DNA of 64,000 nt. It comes from Effusibacillus pohliae DSM 22757 (GTDB taxonomy: Bacteria; Bacillota; Bacilli; Tumebacillales; Effusibacillaceae). The notes beneath the pieces were generated by a model, which had not been told where the DNA came from, ran no database searches, and saw only the letters and a program-made list of their open reading frames with translations. The stretch's first letter is position 1; the number at the start of each line of letters is the position of its first letter. The DNA is taken from positions 1 to 64,000 of the forward strand of contig NZ_AQXL01000132.1 in assembly GCF_000376225.1 (NCBI RefSeq), in the 5' to 3' direction. Positions 7,021-16,013 of the stretch are shown here, in pieces. Both the position numbers and the translations under genes were made by a program.

Positions 7021-9060
7021 GTGAACAGAAACAAGCATCAACGCAAGCAGCGGTTGTCGCCGAAAATCCTCGCCGCGGCCTTGACTGTTGCGCAGGCGGC
7101 TCCGTGGATGGTCAGCACGGCAGCAGCTGCGTCGACGTTCCAGGACATCCCGCCCAACCATTGGGCAGCGCCGGCGGTCGAATCGCTCAGGTCGCAGGGC
7201 ATTGTGTCAGGCAGAACCCCGCAGATTTTTGCGCCTGACGATCCCATCACCCGGGCGGAATTCACGACGCTCTTGGTGAAAGCGCTGAAACTGCCGCTCA
7301 CCCAGAACACCTCCCAGGTGTTCAAGGATGTCAACCCGAATTTTTATGCGTTTGCCTACATTCAAACCGCATATCTGCACAACCTCGTGAAAGGTACATC
7401 TTCCGATACATTTGATCCGTATGCGCCGATCACCCGCCAGGACATGGCGACAATGATTGTCTCCGCCCTGCAGATCGCCGATGTACCCGATTGGGTCGTG
7501 CAGACCTCGCTGCCGTTCCGGGATGTCTCCAGTATCCGGGACTATGCCAAAAAACCGGTTGCCGCTTCCCGCTATCTGGGTGTGATTGCAGGGTATATGG
7601 ACCAGACCTTCCGCCCCCTGAACAAGGCGACCCGCGCGGAGGCAGCCGGCATGGTGTACAACATGCTGAATGTGCCTGGCGACAAGCTGCAGCAGATAAA
7701 GCAAGCGGAACTGAAACACCTTGCATTCAGCCAATCGGATTACGGTACATACAAGCCGACCCAGCCCGTCCAGATCACCGTCAGAGTAAACGACGACAAG
7801 GGGCAGCTGGTGCAGACGGATAACAACCGCAAACTGATACTGACCGTGAATGGTCCGGACGGGCAATCGGTGTTGGAAGCGGCCACTGTGAACGGGCTTG
7901 CGGCGTTTACCGTATCGAAAACAAAAGCCGGGGTTTACAGCCTCGCCGTATCCGGCAGCGGGGCGGTCGCGGACGGTTCGGCCAAGTTCCAGGTGGTGCC
8001 GGGCGATTTTGCGCAATTCAAAATGTTTGTCTCGCCTTCCCCGTTTGTCCGGGTCGGTTCAACGGTGCAGCTGAACGGCAAGGGGTACGACCAGTGGGAT
8101 AATGAAGTGCCTCTGACGCAGGGACCGGTTCAGTTTAGCGTGAACAATCCGAACCTGGGGAAAATTGGTTCGACCGGCAGCCCGTCGTCTGGCACGTTTA
8201 CGGCCGGAGGCACCAGCGGCTCGGTGACGGTCACCGCTTCCTACAGCGGCCAAGCGGTCTCCAAGCAAATCACGATCTACAACTCGGCCGCCGATCTGGT
8301 CAGCGGAAAAGGCGACTGGATGATGTGGCGCGATTGGCACAACTATCCTGTCAAAGACACGATCCAACGTTACAAGGACGCCGGAGTGACGCATGTCTTC
8401 ACGCTGGTATCAACGACCAGCGATGGATTCTTCGGGCAGGACATGATGGACGATTTCCTGTACCAGGCGCATGACGCGGGAATCACTGTCATCGGCTGGG
8501 TGTACGCGGCCAACAAAGATCCTTACAAGGACGCCGGACAGACGCTGCAGGTACTCAACTACACGACCCCGCAGGGACAGAGATTCGATGCGCTGGCGGC
8601 CGATCTGGAAGAGAATCTGTATCAATGGCACCAGGAAGAGTTCGCCAAATCGATCCGCAACACCATGGGGCCGAATTACCCGATGATCGCGGTCGTCTAT
8701 CCGGCCACCTGGGGCAAAAATCAACCCTGGTCGGTTTACGCGAAATATTATGATGTGATGGCGCCGATGCTCTACTGGCATAATAAGGTGAAACCCTACA
8801 CCTACCAGGAAGTGTACGACGCGGTCGCCGCCGAGGTGCCCAAAATGAAGGAGCTCACGCGTCCGGATATGCCGGTTCACATCATCGGGCAGTCGTACAA
8901 CATGTTTGATGACCCAAATCAGGCGCCCACCTGGGAGGAAATCCAGGGTGCGATGCGGGCAGCCAAAGACAAAGGAGCGATCGGCTATTCGACCTACCGC
9001 GGACGGACGGCCACCTGGGCTGAATGGGCGGAATTCGCCGTATTCAATTGGTCCAAGTAA
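7021..9060 (+). CDS. Surface-anchored protein: three SLH domains, Ig-like region, glycosidase-like C-terminal domain
   Basis: 679 residues from GTG 7021, preceded by GGGAGGG. A signal peptide (basic start, then AAALTVAQAAPWMVSTAAAA) is followed by SLH repeats at about 38-90, 98-150 and 161-215. Two beta-sandwich or Ig-like stretches cover about 230-420 (GPDGQSVLEAATVNGLAAFTV and GSVTVTASYSG). The C-terminal about 250 residues look like a TIM-barrel glycosidase-like domain: WRDWHNYP, AHDAGITVIGWVYA, DALAADLEENL, DVMAPMLYWHN and GAIGYSTYRG, with acidic residues at the ends of predicted strands. The protein should be non-covalently held to cell wall polymer and could trim wall or S-layer glycan. 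Substrate unknown; catalytic residues cannot be assigned safely. Confidence 0.82.
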   Translation: MNRNKHQRKQRLSPKILAAALTVAQAAPWMVSTAAAASTFQDIPPNHWAAPAVESLRSQGIVSGRTPQIFAPDDPITRAEFTTLLVKALKLPLTQNTSQVFKDVNPNFYAFAYIQTAYLHNLVKGTSSDTFDPYAPITRQDMATMIVSALQIADVPDWVVQTSLPFRDVSSIRDYAKKPVAASRYLGVIAGYMDQTFRPLNKATRAEAAGMVYNMLNVPGDKLQQIKQAELKHLAFSQSDYGTYKPTQPVQITVRVNDDKGQLVQTDNNRKLILTVNGPDGQSVLEAATVNGLAAFTVSKTKAGVYSLAVSGSGAVADGSAKFQVVPGDFAQFKMFVSPSPFVRVGSTVQLNGKGYDQWDNEVPLTQGPVQFSVNNPNLGKIGSTGSPSSGTFTAGGTSGSVTVTASYSGQAVSKQITIYNSAADLVSGKGDWMMWRDWHNYPVKDTIQRYKDAGVTHVFTLVSTTSDGFFGQDMMDDFLYQAHDAGITVIGWVYAANKDPYKDAGQTLQVLNYTTPQGQRFDALAADLEENLYQWHQEEFAKSIRNTMGPNYPMIAVVYPATWGKNQPWSVYAKYYDVMAPMLYWHNKVKPYTYQEVYDAVAAEVPKMKELTRPDMPVHIIGQSYNMFDDPNQAPTWEEIQGAMRAAKDKGAIGYSTYRGRTATWAEWAEFAVFNWSK

Positions 9061-9078
9061 ACATTTCATGGATTTGGA

Positions 9079-9116
9079 AAAATCCCCTCATCCTCACTCG
9101 ATGAGGGATTTTTTTG
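9079..9116 (+). terminator. Intrinsic terminator after the SLH-glycosidase gene
   Basis: AAAAATCCCCTCAT pairs with ATGAGGGATTTTT around TCCTCACTCG and is followed by further T residues. It lies about 20 bases after the stop at 9060. Confidence 0.88.
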
Positions 9117-9178
9117 CAAAATCACAATCGATTCGTGTTACAATCGGAGTAATCTCTCCCTGTAAGCCGGGTGATTCG

Positions 9179-10990
9179 ATGTATAAAGAAAATGTTTCAA
9201 TGCAGCTGCTGGATAAATGGAGAAGCTGGTTCCTGCATCATATCGGGCCGCGCGTGCTGCCGGCCGTGTGCGCCGCCCACCGGATTTGCCCGCCGGGCTT
9301 TCGCACCCCGGAGAAAGTCCCCTATCCGCTGCTGAAATCGTATTTTGACCGGAGGCTGCAGCAGGATTACACCAATCCGAAAATGTTGATCCGCATGCTC
9401 CGGACGGAGTACCCCGGTCTGGAAGAGCAAATCGCCTCCCTGCCTGCCGGTTGTACGGCAGACGATGCGAAACGTCTGAATGATGAGATGGAAAATGTGC
9501 ACCTGGTGCTGGCGCTGCTGCTGTCCGACCGCCAGGATCTGAGCGATTTGGCGGTACGGATGATGGAGCAGAGCGCTCCCTTCGAATTGCCCGCTGAACC
9601 TGAGGCGCCCGCAAATCCGCCAGACGCGCTGCAAAAGGAAAATCAGCGTCTGGCGAAACTCCTGGACGAGAGCAAGAAAGCATTTCTGAAACAAGAAGAT
9701 AAATGGCGTAAGGAGTTCGCCAAACTGCGGAGAGAACGCGATTCGGCGAAACAGGAGCTGATGCGGGAACGCAAATCGGCGGAAGCGCAGGCAGCGGCGT
9801 GGAAGAAACAGCTGCAGGAAGCAGAAGCGTTGCGGCAGCAGCTTGAACGCGAAGTGCAGCTGTTGGACGGAAACCTGCAGCGGACACGCGAGCAGCTTCG
9901 CAAACTGAATTTTGAAAATCTGCAGCTGCTGGAACTCAACCGCTCGCAGGAAGCAGCGATTCAACAATTGACGGAAGAAGTCGCCCGGTTAACCGCACTG
10001 CTGGCCGCTCCTTCCGCCGTGAAGGAAAACGGCCGGGCGGAAGCGCCGCTCTATGAGGCGCCGCCCCATTCGGATTTGGATCCCGTTGCGGCACCGCCGG
10101 AAACGGCAGAATCGGTTACGGCACCGATCGTCGCTGCCGAATCGGGCATTCTCAATACCAATCCGGAGCTGCCTGTCCACCCGCCCGCCCAACCAGATTA
10201 CCCGGCGATTGTCCGCGGCATCCTGCGGATTCCTGTTCGTTCCCGGTTTGGATTTCTCAGCACGGAGCAGGGCATTGATCTGTTTGTTTCGGAAAAAATT
10301 ATCCATGCGATCGGCGCCCAGGATGGCGACGAACTGGAAGGGCACCTGCTGGGTGAGTATGCTCCCGGACTGCCGCAGTATCATTACCGGATTTTGCAAA
10401 AAAGTGTGGAACCTTCCGTCCACCGGGAGCTGCTTGGAATCGTTGAGGATCGGGCCGGCTGGATCGGAGTCCGCGATTTGCACGATCCCGACATATTTGT
10501 CCCGCTGCATGCATATGAACTGCCGAATGTGGAGATCGGGGATGTGGTCACCCTTTTATTTGATGCCACACATCCGCATAACAACCGGATTTTGACCATC
10601 CACGATCACGAGCAGCTGACGGAAGAAGAAGCTGCCGGCGGACGATCTGCCCGCCGCCGGCCGGCCAAAACGGGGGACAGCCCGCCGGACATCGAACAAT
10701 CGCTCAGAGGCAAGCACATTCTGATCTGCGGCGCCCAATCCAATATGGTGGCCCAATACGAACAGGCGATTCAGCAGCGGGGCGGTTCGGTGGTCGTATT
10801 GGAAAGCCAGCCTGCCTCCATCGAACCGTATGTGAGCAAGGCGGACGTGATCATCTGCAACACACACCAGATCAGCCATCCGTTTTATTGGGTGGTCAAA
10901 TCGGAAGCGTCCAAACAAGGCAAACCGCTCCGCTACCCGATCTCAGGCGGCGTCTCGTCGATCCTGCGAGAGGTGGAAGCGTGCAAATAG
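9179..10990 (+). CDS. Coiled-coil protein with C-terminal DUF2325 domain
   Basis: 603 residues from the ATG at 9179 (MYKENVSMQLL); the upstream extension of the open frame overlaps the previous gene antiparallel to good coding sense and is discarded. The ribosome binding site is weak, so ATG 9200 (residue 8) remains possible. Residues about 150-275 form a long charged coiled coil rich in E, K, Q and R, followed by a Pro/Ala/Glu linker. The last about 90 residues (HILICGAQSNMVAQYEQAI, then ADVIICNTHQISHPFYWVVK) match DUF2325, a small Rossmann-like domain of unknown role common in Firmicutes. No membrane segment is seen. Its last 58 bases overlap the tail of the oppositely oriented ATPase gene. 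Confidence 0.8.
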   Translation: MYKENVSMQLLDKWRSWFLHHIGPRVLPAVCAAHRICPPGFRTPEKVPYPLLKSYFDRRLQQDYTNPKMLIRMLRTEYPGLEEQIASLPAGCTADDAKRLNDEMENVHLVLALLLSDRQDLSDLAVRMMEQSAPFELPAEPEAPANPPDALQKENQRLAKLLDESKKAFLKQEDKWRKEFAKLRRERDSAKQELMRERKSAEAQAAAWKKQLQEAEALRQQLEREVQLLDGNLQRTREQLRKLNFENLQLLELNRSQEAAIQQLTEEVARLTALLAAPSAVKENGRAEAPLYEAPPHSDLDPVAAPPETAESVTAPIVAAESGILNTNPELPVHPPAQPDYPAIVRGILRIPVRSRFGFLSTEQGIDLFVSEKIIHAIGAQDGDELEGHLLGEYAPGLPQYHYRILQKSVEPSVHRELLGIVEDRAGWIGVRDLHDPDIFVPLHAYELPNVEIGDVVTLLFDATHPHNNRILTIHDHEQLTEEEAAGGRSARRRPAKTGDSPPDIEQSLRGKHILICGAQSNMVAQYEQAIQQRGGSVVVLESQPASIEPYVSKADVIICNTHQISHPFYWVVKSEASKQGKPLRYPISGGVSSILREVEACK

Positions 10991-12429
10991 CCCTGTTTTT
11001 CTGCGTGCCCGAGCAAGTACAAGAACGCGAATGCCGGAATTTTTACGATCGGAACCGCTGTTTCAAAAGGGAGCGTGCCATAGTCTTCCGCTTTTTTCGT
11101 GACGACGATCGCACCTCCCACCTCCTCGTCGTTCGCCAATTCCACGATCGCGTCCGTTTCGCGAATCCGGGCATCCTCCCGGTACTTCACCTCGACCAGG
11201 ATTTTCGCTCTTGGCAGTGCGACCACTACGTCCACTTCTTTTTTCGTTTTGGCATCCCGATAATACCCGATCTTCGGCAGCCGATGATAGTAAAAAGATG
11301 CGATGTGTTTATAGACGGCAGTTTCAATCAGAATTCCCATTTCGTCCGGATTGGCGAGCACCTCTTCCTCCTGCATCAGCACCGCATTCCGCAAAGCGGC
11401 ATCCGCCAGGTAGATTTTCGGGCGGGCTTTCAACACTTTTTTGCCTGACAAGTCAACCGGTTTGCTGATGTAGATCAGATTGGCCTGTTCTAGCAATTCG
11501 ATGTAAATTCCCACCGTCGGTCTCGACAAGCCAATTTCGCTCGCAATCGCATCCTGCGAAATGATACTGCCGCTGTGGAAACAGAGATACAAAAATATTT
11601 TCTCCAGATCGTCCACATTTCGAATGTTATACAATACGGTCATATCCCGCTTCAACACTTTGTCGACCACATCTTCCCGAAGCACCCTCTGGCCGTAGGC
11701 GATATCGTTTCCCAACGCGATTTCGGGAAATCCTCCGACCATCAGGTATTGATGGAAATAGGTCTGCAGCGGATACAAAGACAGCATCAGTTCCTTCCAC
11801 TGCGTATGGGACCACGTCCCGAGTTCAGTCGGCTTGATTCCCCGGTCCAACAAAGGTTTTTCACGTATTCCTAACAGATCAATGTATTCGTGGAAGGAGA
11901 GGGTCGGAACCCGCACATTCTTCCAGCGTCCCACTCCGCTTTCCGCCGCCTTTGCCAGAAGCACCGGACTGGCTGAACCGGTGGCAACGATTCGATAGTG
12001 CGGGTTCATATCATACAGGATCTTCATCCAGTGATCCCAATCCTTCGCATATTGGACTTCGTCAAAGAACAGATAGATCTCTTGCACACCAGGGGCAATG
12101 TTATTCTGGTATAATTCTAACAGCCGGCCGATGTCACAAAACTTCAGTACCGGATGGTCAAAGGATGCATAAAGAATGTGGCGCCTGTTCACTTCTCTTT
12201 GCAGCAGGTCCTCGATCAATTGGTAAACGACAGTCGTTTTGCCGACGCGACGGGCGCCGGAAAGCAGAACCGCCCGCCGGATTTCCGGATGATGCAAAAT
12301 CTGTCGGGCTTCATAAAACGCAAAACGCTTGATAGGCTTCGCCAGCTCCTTGGGGACGCGGCCAGTTGTCCACCATGAATTAAAAGCGGTAAGAACTTTC
12401 AGCAGTTGTTCTTCCGAAACAATCGCCAT
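10933..12429 (-). CDS. AAA-family ATPase with C-terminal DUF4143 domain
   Basis: 498 residues. I chose the ATG at 12427-12429 because GGAGGTGGTAAG lies just before it; an ATG seven codons upstream lacks this. The N-terminal AAA_14 part has a Walker A motif GARRVGKTTV (about 62-71) and Walker B IYLFFDEVQYAKDW (about 115-128), with a sensor GSAS at 151. The C-terminal part carries the DUF4143 region, including a restriction-endonuclease-like fold hint (YYRDAKTKKEVDVVVALP, ILVEVKY near 404-424), a D-x-n-E-V-K arrangement. Proteins of this family are widespread, often mobile or solitary, and their role is unclear. It has its own promoter and converges on the DUF2325 gene. Confidence 0.85.
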   Translation of the reverse strand: MAIVSEEQLLKVLTAFNSWWTTGRVPKELAKPIKRFAFYEARQILHHPEIRRAVLLSGARRVGKTTVVYQLIEDLLQREVNRRHILYASFDHPVLKFCDIGRLLELYQNNIAPGVQEIYLFFDEVQYAKDWDHWMKILYDMNPHYRIVATGSASPVLLAKAAESGVGRWKNVRVPTLSFHEYIDLLGIREKPLLDRGIKPTELGTWSHTQWKELMLSLYPLQTYFHQYLMVGGFPEIALGNDIAYGQRVLREDVVDKVLKRDMTVLYNIRNVDDLEKIFLYLCFHSGSIISQDAIASEIGLSRPTVGIYIELLEQANLIYISKPVDLSGKKVLKARPKIYLADAALRNAVLMQEEEVLANPDEMGILIETAVYKHIASFYYHRLPKIGYYRDAKTKKEVDVVVALPRAKILVEVKYREDARIRETDAIVELANDEEVGGAIVVTKKAEDYGTLPFETAVPIVKIPAFAFLYLLGHAEKQGYLHASTSRRIDETPPEIG

Positions 12430-12463
12430 CTTACCACCTCCTATCTTCATTATTGATAAGAAA

Positions 12464-12492
12464 ATTGTATATCATACCTTACATTAATTCAA
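12464..12492 (-). promoter_or_regulatory. SigA-type promoter of the ATPase gene
   Basis: On the minus strand, TTGAAT (12487-12492) and TACAAT (12464-12469) are separated by 17 bases and end about 35 bases before the start at 12429. Confidence 0.65.
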
Positions 12493-12512
12493 TACAAAAT
12501 GCAGGAGAGTCC

Positions 12513-13166
12513 ATGATGCTTACATCATACAAAACGATCAAAGGCTACGGTGAAGCAACGACCATCATCAAAAAATCGGAGTTTATCGGCTACGCGATGC
12601 CGGCCGAAACGGAAGAAGCGGCAGTCGCTTTCATCCAGTCCATCCAAAAAAAGCACTGGGACGCCACCCACAATTGCTACGCGTACCAGATCGGTCCGCA
12701 TGACGAATTTCAGAAATCGAACGACGACGGGGAACCGTCCGGTACGGCCGGGAAGCCGATCCTGGAAGTGATCAAGCGAAAGGTCCTGAAAAATGTGGTC
12801 GTCGTCGTCACCCGCTATTTTGGCGGCATCATGCTGGGCGCCGGAGGATTGGTGAGAGCGTACGGACAGGCGGCGGATGCCGCGCTGCAGGCGGCCGGAA
12901 TCGTCACCCGTTCGCTGTTGCAAACGGTGCATGTGGAAATCGACTACACGTGGCTGGGCAAGGTCGAACATGAAACCCTGCAGGCCGGCTGCTTCATCGA
13001 CCAAACCGAATATGCCGATCGCGTGCGTCTATCCGTTTTGGTTCCCGTCGAGGAAACCGAACCGTATCGGAAGCGAATCGCCAACGCCACACACGGCCAG
13101 GCGGAGATCTCCTTGGGCGACCCCGTGTACGCGCTGATCCAGGAAGGGAAGCTGCTGCACAAATAA
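12513..13166 (+). CDS. YigZ/IMPACT family protein
   Basis: 217 residues from ATG 12513, preceded by GCAGGAGAG. The N-terminal UPF0029/IMPACT domain is clear: KKSEFIGYAMPAETEEEA-like start, KKHWDATHNCYAYQIG (about 47-62), SNDDGEPSGTAGKPILEV (about 69-86) and VVVVTRYFGGIMLGAGGLVRAY (about 95-116). The C-terminal about 70 residues form the second small ferredoxin-like domain (DUF1949). In eukaryotes IMPACT binds the GCN1 regulator; the bacterial role is not settled, though ribosome or nucleic acid binding has been proposed. It is convergent with fabZ, with only 12 bases between the stops. Confidence 0.92.
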   Translation: MMLTSYKTIKGYGEATTIIKKSEFIGYAMPAETEEAAVAFIQSIQKKHWDATHNCYAYQIGPHDEFQKSNDDGEPSGTAGKPILEVIKRKVLKNVVVVVTRYFGGIMLGAGGLVRAYGQAADAALQAAGIVTRSLLQTVHVEIDYTWLGKVEHETLQAGCFIDQTEYADRVRLSVLVPVEETEPYRKRIANATHGQAEISLGDPVYALIQEGKLLHK

Positions 13167-13178
13167 ACGAGGATGCGC

Positions 13179-13610
13179 TTACTGCGCATCCCCCAGGGCG
13201 AACATCAATTCCGCCTCGCACACCACTTTGTCTCCCACTTTCGCAACCGCTTTGCCTTTGCCGATGCTTCGTCTGACAGACAGAATCTCCACTTCCATAT
13301 GTAACGTGTCACCCGGCCGCACCTGCTGCCGGAACCGCACATTGTCGATCCCCGCAAAAAAAGCCAGGCGGCCCTTGTTCTCTTCCACCGAGAGCAGCGC
13401 GACCGCTCCCACCTGCGCCATCGCTTCGACGACCAGCACACCCGGCATCACCGGATATTGCGGGAAATGTCCGGCAAAAAAAGGTTCGTTCGCCGTCACA
13501 TTCTTGACACCGACCGCCCGCCTGCCGGTTTCCAGTTCCAGAATGCGATCCACCAGCAAAAACGGGTAGCGGTGCGGAATGATTTCCTTGATTTGATCGA
13601 TGTTCAGCAT
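13179..13610 (-). CDS. fabZ: 3-hydroxyacyl-[acyl-carrier-protein] dehydratase FabZ
   Basis: 143 residues, the usual FabZ length. It removes water from 3-hydroxyacyl-ACP in the type II fatty acid elongation cycle in the cytoplasm. A single hot-dog fold is evident: [16 protein letters not shown] (10-25), the catalytic [20 protein letters not shown] with His48 and Glu62, and [14 protein letters not shown] purine-rich GGAAA lies before the ATG at 13608-13610. It follows the phosphatidyltransferase gene by 15 bases on the same strand. In B. subtilis fabZ (ywpB) also lies downstream of the mbl-flhO-flhP genes, so the placement supports orthology. Confidence 0.95.
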   Translation of the reverse strand: MLNIDQIKEIIPHRYPFLLVDRILELETGRRAVGVKNVTANEPFFAGHFPQYPVMPGVLVVEAMAQVGAVALLSVEENKGRLAFFAGIDNVRFRQQVRPGDTLHMEVEILSVRRSIGKGKAVAKVGDKVVCEAELMFALGDAQ

Positions 13611-13625
13611 GTTTCCTTTCCACTC

Positions 13626-14138
13626 CTATCGGTTCATTGCGCGGAATTTGTGCAGATACACGAAACTGGTGACAAACGAGAGACCGATCGTGCTCCATAG
13701 AAGAAAATCGGCCATCCGCCATTTGAACAGGATCGCCACGACCGTCATATAGTACAGGACGGTCGTCGTCTTCCCCCACCAGGTCGCAGGCACGATCTGC
13801 TTCTGGCGAAAATGGAAAAACGCCGACGTGAGAATCATCGCCGCATCGCGGAAAATCAGCAGTCCGGCGGCCAGCCAGGAAATCCGTCCGTCCAGGATAA
13901 ACGAGATGATCACCGACAGCATCATCAGTTTGTCCGCCAGCGGATCCAGGACGATCCCGAGCGGGGTGATCCAGTTGTATTTTCGCGCGAGGTAGCCGTC
14001 GAGCAAATCGGTTAATCCGGACAACACCAAAATTCCCAGCGCATATTGCATGCTCCAGGGCGATTCTGAGAAAAACGCGAGAAAATAGAGCGGAACCAAT
14101 CCCAAACGCAGCAGCGTCAGCAAGTTTGGCAAATTCAC
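13626..14138 (-). CDS. CDP-alcohol phosphatidyltransferase family protein (PgsA-like)
   Basis: 170 residues from a GTG at 14136-14138, preceded by AGGGGG; the ATG-initiated extension to 14195 lacks a ribosome binding site. The CDP-OH signature is complete: D44-x2-D47-G48-x2-A51-R52-x8-G61-x3-D65-x3-D69 (GLTDLLDGYLARK, then GIVLDPLADK). About five membrane helices are visible. The enzyme moves a phosphatidyl or similar group from a CDP-linked donor onto an alcohol in the membrane; phosphatidylglycerophosphate synthase is the likeliest role, but the exact acceptor is not certain and a second pgsA may exist elsewhere. Confidence 0.82.
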   Translation of the reverse strand: MNLPNLLTLLRLGLVPLYFLAFFSESPWSMQYALGILVLSGLTDLLDGYLARKYNWITPLGIVLDPLADKLMMLSVIISFILDGRISWLAAGLLIFRDAAMILTSAFFHFRQKQIVPATWWGKTTTVLYYMTVVAILFKWRMADFLLWSTIGLSFVTSFVYLHKFRAMNR

Positions 14139-14265
14139 CGAATGACCCCCTACCTGCACACACCCTACTATACCACGGTATGCATGCATAGGCAAAAAAC
14201 GCCCGCTTTTACAGGTCTTTGCAACCTGCTTCCCAACTTTTTATTTTAAAGAATTGTCCCGCACG

Positions 14266-14294
14266 AAAAAAGAGGCCTGTTGCCGTCCGGCCTC
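14266..14294 (-). terminator. Terminator of the mbl-flhO-flhP transcription unit
   Basis: On the minus strand, GAGGCC (14289-14294) pairs with GGCCTC (14272-14277) around an 11-base loop, followed by six T residues (14266-14271). It lies 7 bases after the flhP stop. Confidence 0.85.
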
Positions 14295-14301
14295 CCTGTC
14301 A

Positions 14302-15141
14302 TTATGCCCGCAGATTGTTGGCTATGCCCAACATCGCATCCACCGTCTGCACCGACCTTGCGTTCAACTGATAAGCCCGCTGCGCTTCGATCAGCTCGGT
14401 CAACTCCTGCGTCAGGTCGACATTTGACATTTCCAACGCCCCCTGCCGGATCCCGCCGATCCGCTGCCTGTCTTCCGGGGCCTGCAGGTTGCTGAGCGAA
14501 TCTTGCAGCGGCTGATAGTCCGGGTTGCTGTTTTGATACAGATTGTTCCCGATCGCCTGCAGGTTCGCTTCCGGATTCCGCACCAAAACGAGGTTGATCG
14601 TTGCTGCCCGAACCGGCCCGTTTTCGCCCTGGACGGTGATATCGCCATTGGCCGCAACCGATAACGGACGCCCGCGCAGCGGTTCCGGAATCACTATCGG
14701 CTGCCCGTTGCTGTCCAGTAACGGATACCCGTCATCGTTCACAATCGTGCCGGAGGAATCGATTTGGAATTTTCCCGCTCGCGTGAACGCTATTGACGGT
14801 TGTCCGTTCCGATCCGGGCCGGGAACGCGGACGGCAAAAAATCCTTCCCCATCAATCGCCAGATCCAGCATGTTGCCGGTCATCTGCAGATTGCCTTGCG
14901 CAAACACTTGTGCCAGATGAGCGGCATATACCCCGTTTCCGGTGCGCAATCCGGAATCCGACCGGCGGCCGTCCAGTTGAAACTCATCCGGCTGCCCGAA
15001 TTGGGAGCGCAGCAGTTCGGCAAACTGTGCGTCTTTCGTTTTGTACCCGACCGTATTCAGGTTCGCGATATTGTTGGAAATCACATCAAGCCTGGTCTGT
15101 TGGGCCGCCAGACCTGATGCGGATGTGTACAGTGCTCTCAT
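14302..15141 (-). CDS. flhP: Flagellar hook-basal body protein FlhP (FlgG-like)
   Basis: 279 residues. The N-terminal rod signature RALYTSASGLAAQQTRLDVI with SNNIANLNTVGYK and the C-terminal helix ELIEAQRAYQLNARSVQTVDAML are the two halves that pair in the axial coiled coil of rod and hook proteins; the middle is a beta-rich domain (GEGFFAVRVPG, FTRAGKFQIDSSG). It would be exported through the flagellar type III system and assembled in the distal rod. The position directly after flhO and mbl matches B. subtilis, which favours FlhP over a standalone FlgG. No other flagellar gene is in the window. Confidence 0.88.
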   Translation of the reverse strand: MRALYTSASGLAAQQTRLDVISNNIANLNTVGYKTKDAQFAELLRSQFGQPDEFQLDGRRSDSGLRTGNGVYAAHLAQVFAQGNLQMTGNMLDLAIDGEGFFAVRVPGPDRNGQPSIAFTRAGKFQIDSSGTIVNDDGYPLLDSNGQPIVIPEPLRGRPLSVAANGDITVQGENGPVRAATINLVLVRNPEANLQAIGNNLYQNSNPDYQPLQDSLSNLQAPEDRQRIGGIRQGALEMSNVDLTQELTELIEAQRAYQLNARSVQTVDAMLGIANNLRA

Positions 15142-15160
15142 CTGCGTTCGGCTCCTTTTC

Positions 15161-16003
15161 CTACAATCGGCCCAGCACGTTGACAGCTTTGTCGAGAGTG
15201 CTGTCGAGGGTTCGAATCACTCTTTGGTTCGCTTCGTAGTTGCGCATGACGGCGATCATGTCGGTCATCGTCTCCGCCAAATCGACGTTCGAACGTTCCA
15301 CAAATCCCTGCCGTACCTCACCCGTTTTTGCCGCCGCATTGGCCGGGTCATAGCGAAATCCGTTATTCCCCGCAGCCTGCAGTTTATCCGGATCGAGAAT
15401 GTCGATCGCATCAAATCGCAACGTCGGATCTGCCGTAAACTGCCCATTTCCGTCGACGCGACCGGCCACCAGGTTCCCCGCCCCGTTGACTTGAACACGC
15501 GAATTTTCCGCCGGCAGACCGTTCGCGTCGACCGCCTGCACGAAAAGCCCCGCCGCATTTACAAGGAACCCTCGCGCGTCCGGGCGAAAATCTCCGTCGC
15601 GCGAAACGAACCGGTTCCCCGCCGCATCAGCCAGCGGAAAAAACGTCTTGCGGCGCGAATCGGTCGCATTCCCGCCGGCAGGACGGTCCGCATCGATGAT
15701 CGCATATCCGTACTTGTTGGTGGTCGATTTTAGCACGCCCTGTGTAAAACGGGGGAGAACCTCTTCCAGGAACGCACCCGTACCCACCGTCCCGACGCTT
15801 GGCGAGGCCGGCGAAATGGCCTGCGGACCGCTCCCCGTATGATCATTCATCGAATACAGCAACATTTCCGGGAATGACCGCATGATGCTGTCATCTTTTT
15901 TGTATCCCGCCGTATTGACGTTCGCCAGATTGTTGGCGAGCACGTCCTGCCGGCGTTCCCCGGCCACCATGCCGGAGGCTGCCGTATACAATCCTCGAAT
16001 CAC
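15161..16003 (-). CDS. flhO: Flagellar hook-basal body protein FlhO (FlgF/FlgG-like)
   Basis: 280 residues with the rod N-terminal signature MIRGLYTAASGMVAGERRQ and LANNLANVNTAGYKKDD, and the C-terminal helix MIAVMRNYEANQRVIRTLDST. The central region contains a DGDFRPDARGFLVNAAG beta segment. It is a secreted rod component of the basal body, about 28 percent of residues shared in pattern with its neighbour FlhP by eye rather than by computed alignment. The gap to mbl is 10 bases and to flhP 19 bases, so the three genes are probably cotranscribed and end at the terminator at 14266. Confidence 0.88.
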   Translation of the reverse strand: MIRGLYTAASGMVAGERRQDVLANNLANVNTAGYKKDDSIMRSFPEMLLYSMNDHTGSGPQAISPASPSVGTVGTGAFLEEVLPRFTQGVLKSTTNKYGYAIIDADRPAGGNATDSRRKTFFPLADAAGNRFVSRDGDFRPDARGFLVNAAGLFVQAVDANGLPAENSRVQVNGAGNLVAGRVDGNGQFTADPTLRFDAIDILDPDKLQAAGNNGFRYDPANAAAKTGEVRQGFVERSNVDLAETMTDMIAVMRNYEANQRVIRTLDSTLDKAVNVLGRL

Positions 16004-16013
16004 GCTCTTTCAC

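Noticed and set aside
7021-9060. Reading the C-terminal domain as a defined glycoside hydrolase family
   Set aside because: The barrel-like pattern is visible but catalytic residues cannot be assigned by eye, so only a glycosidase-like call is made.
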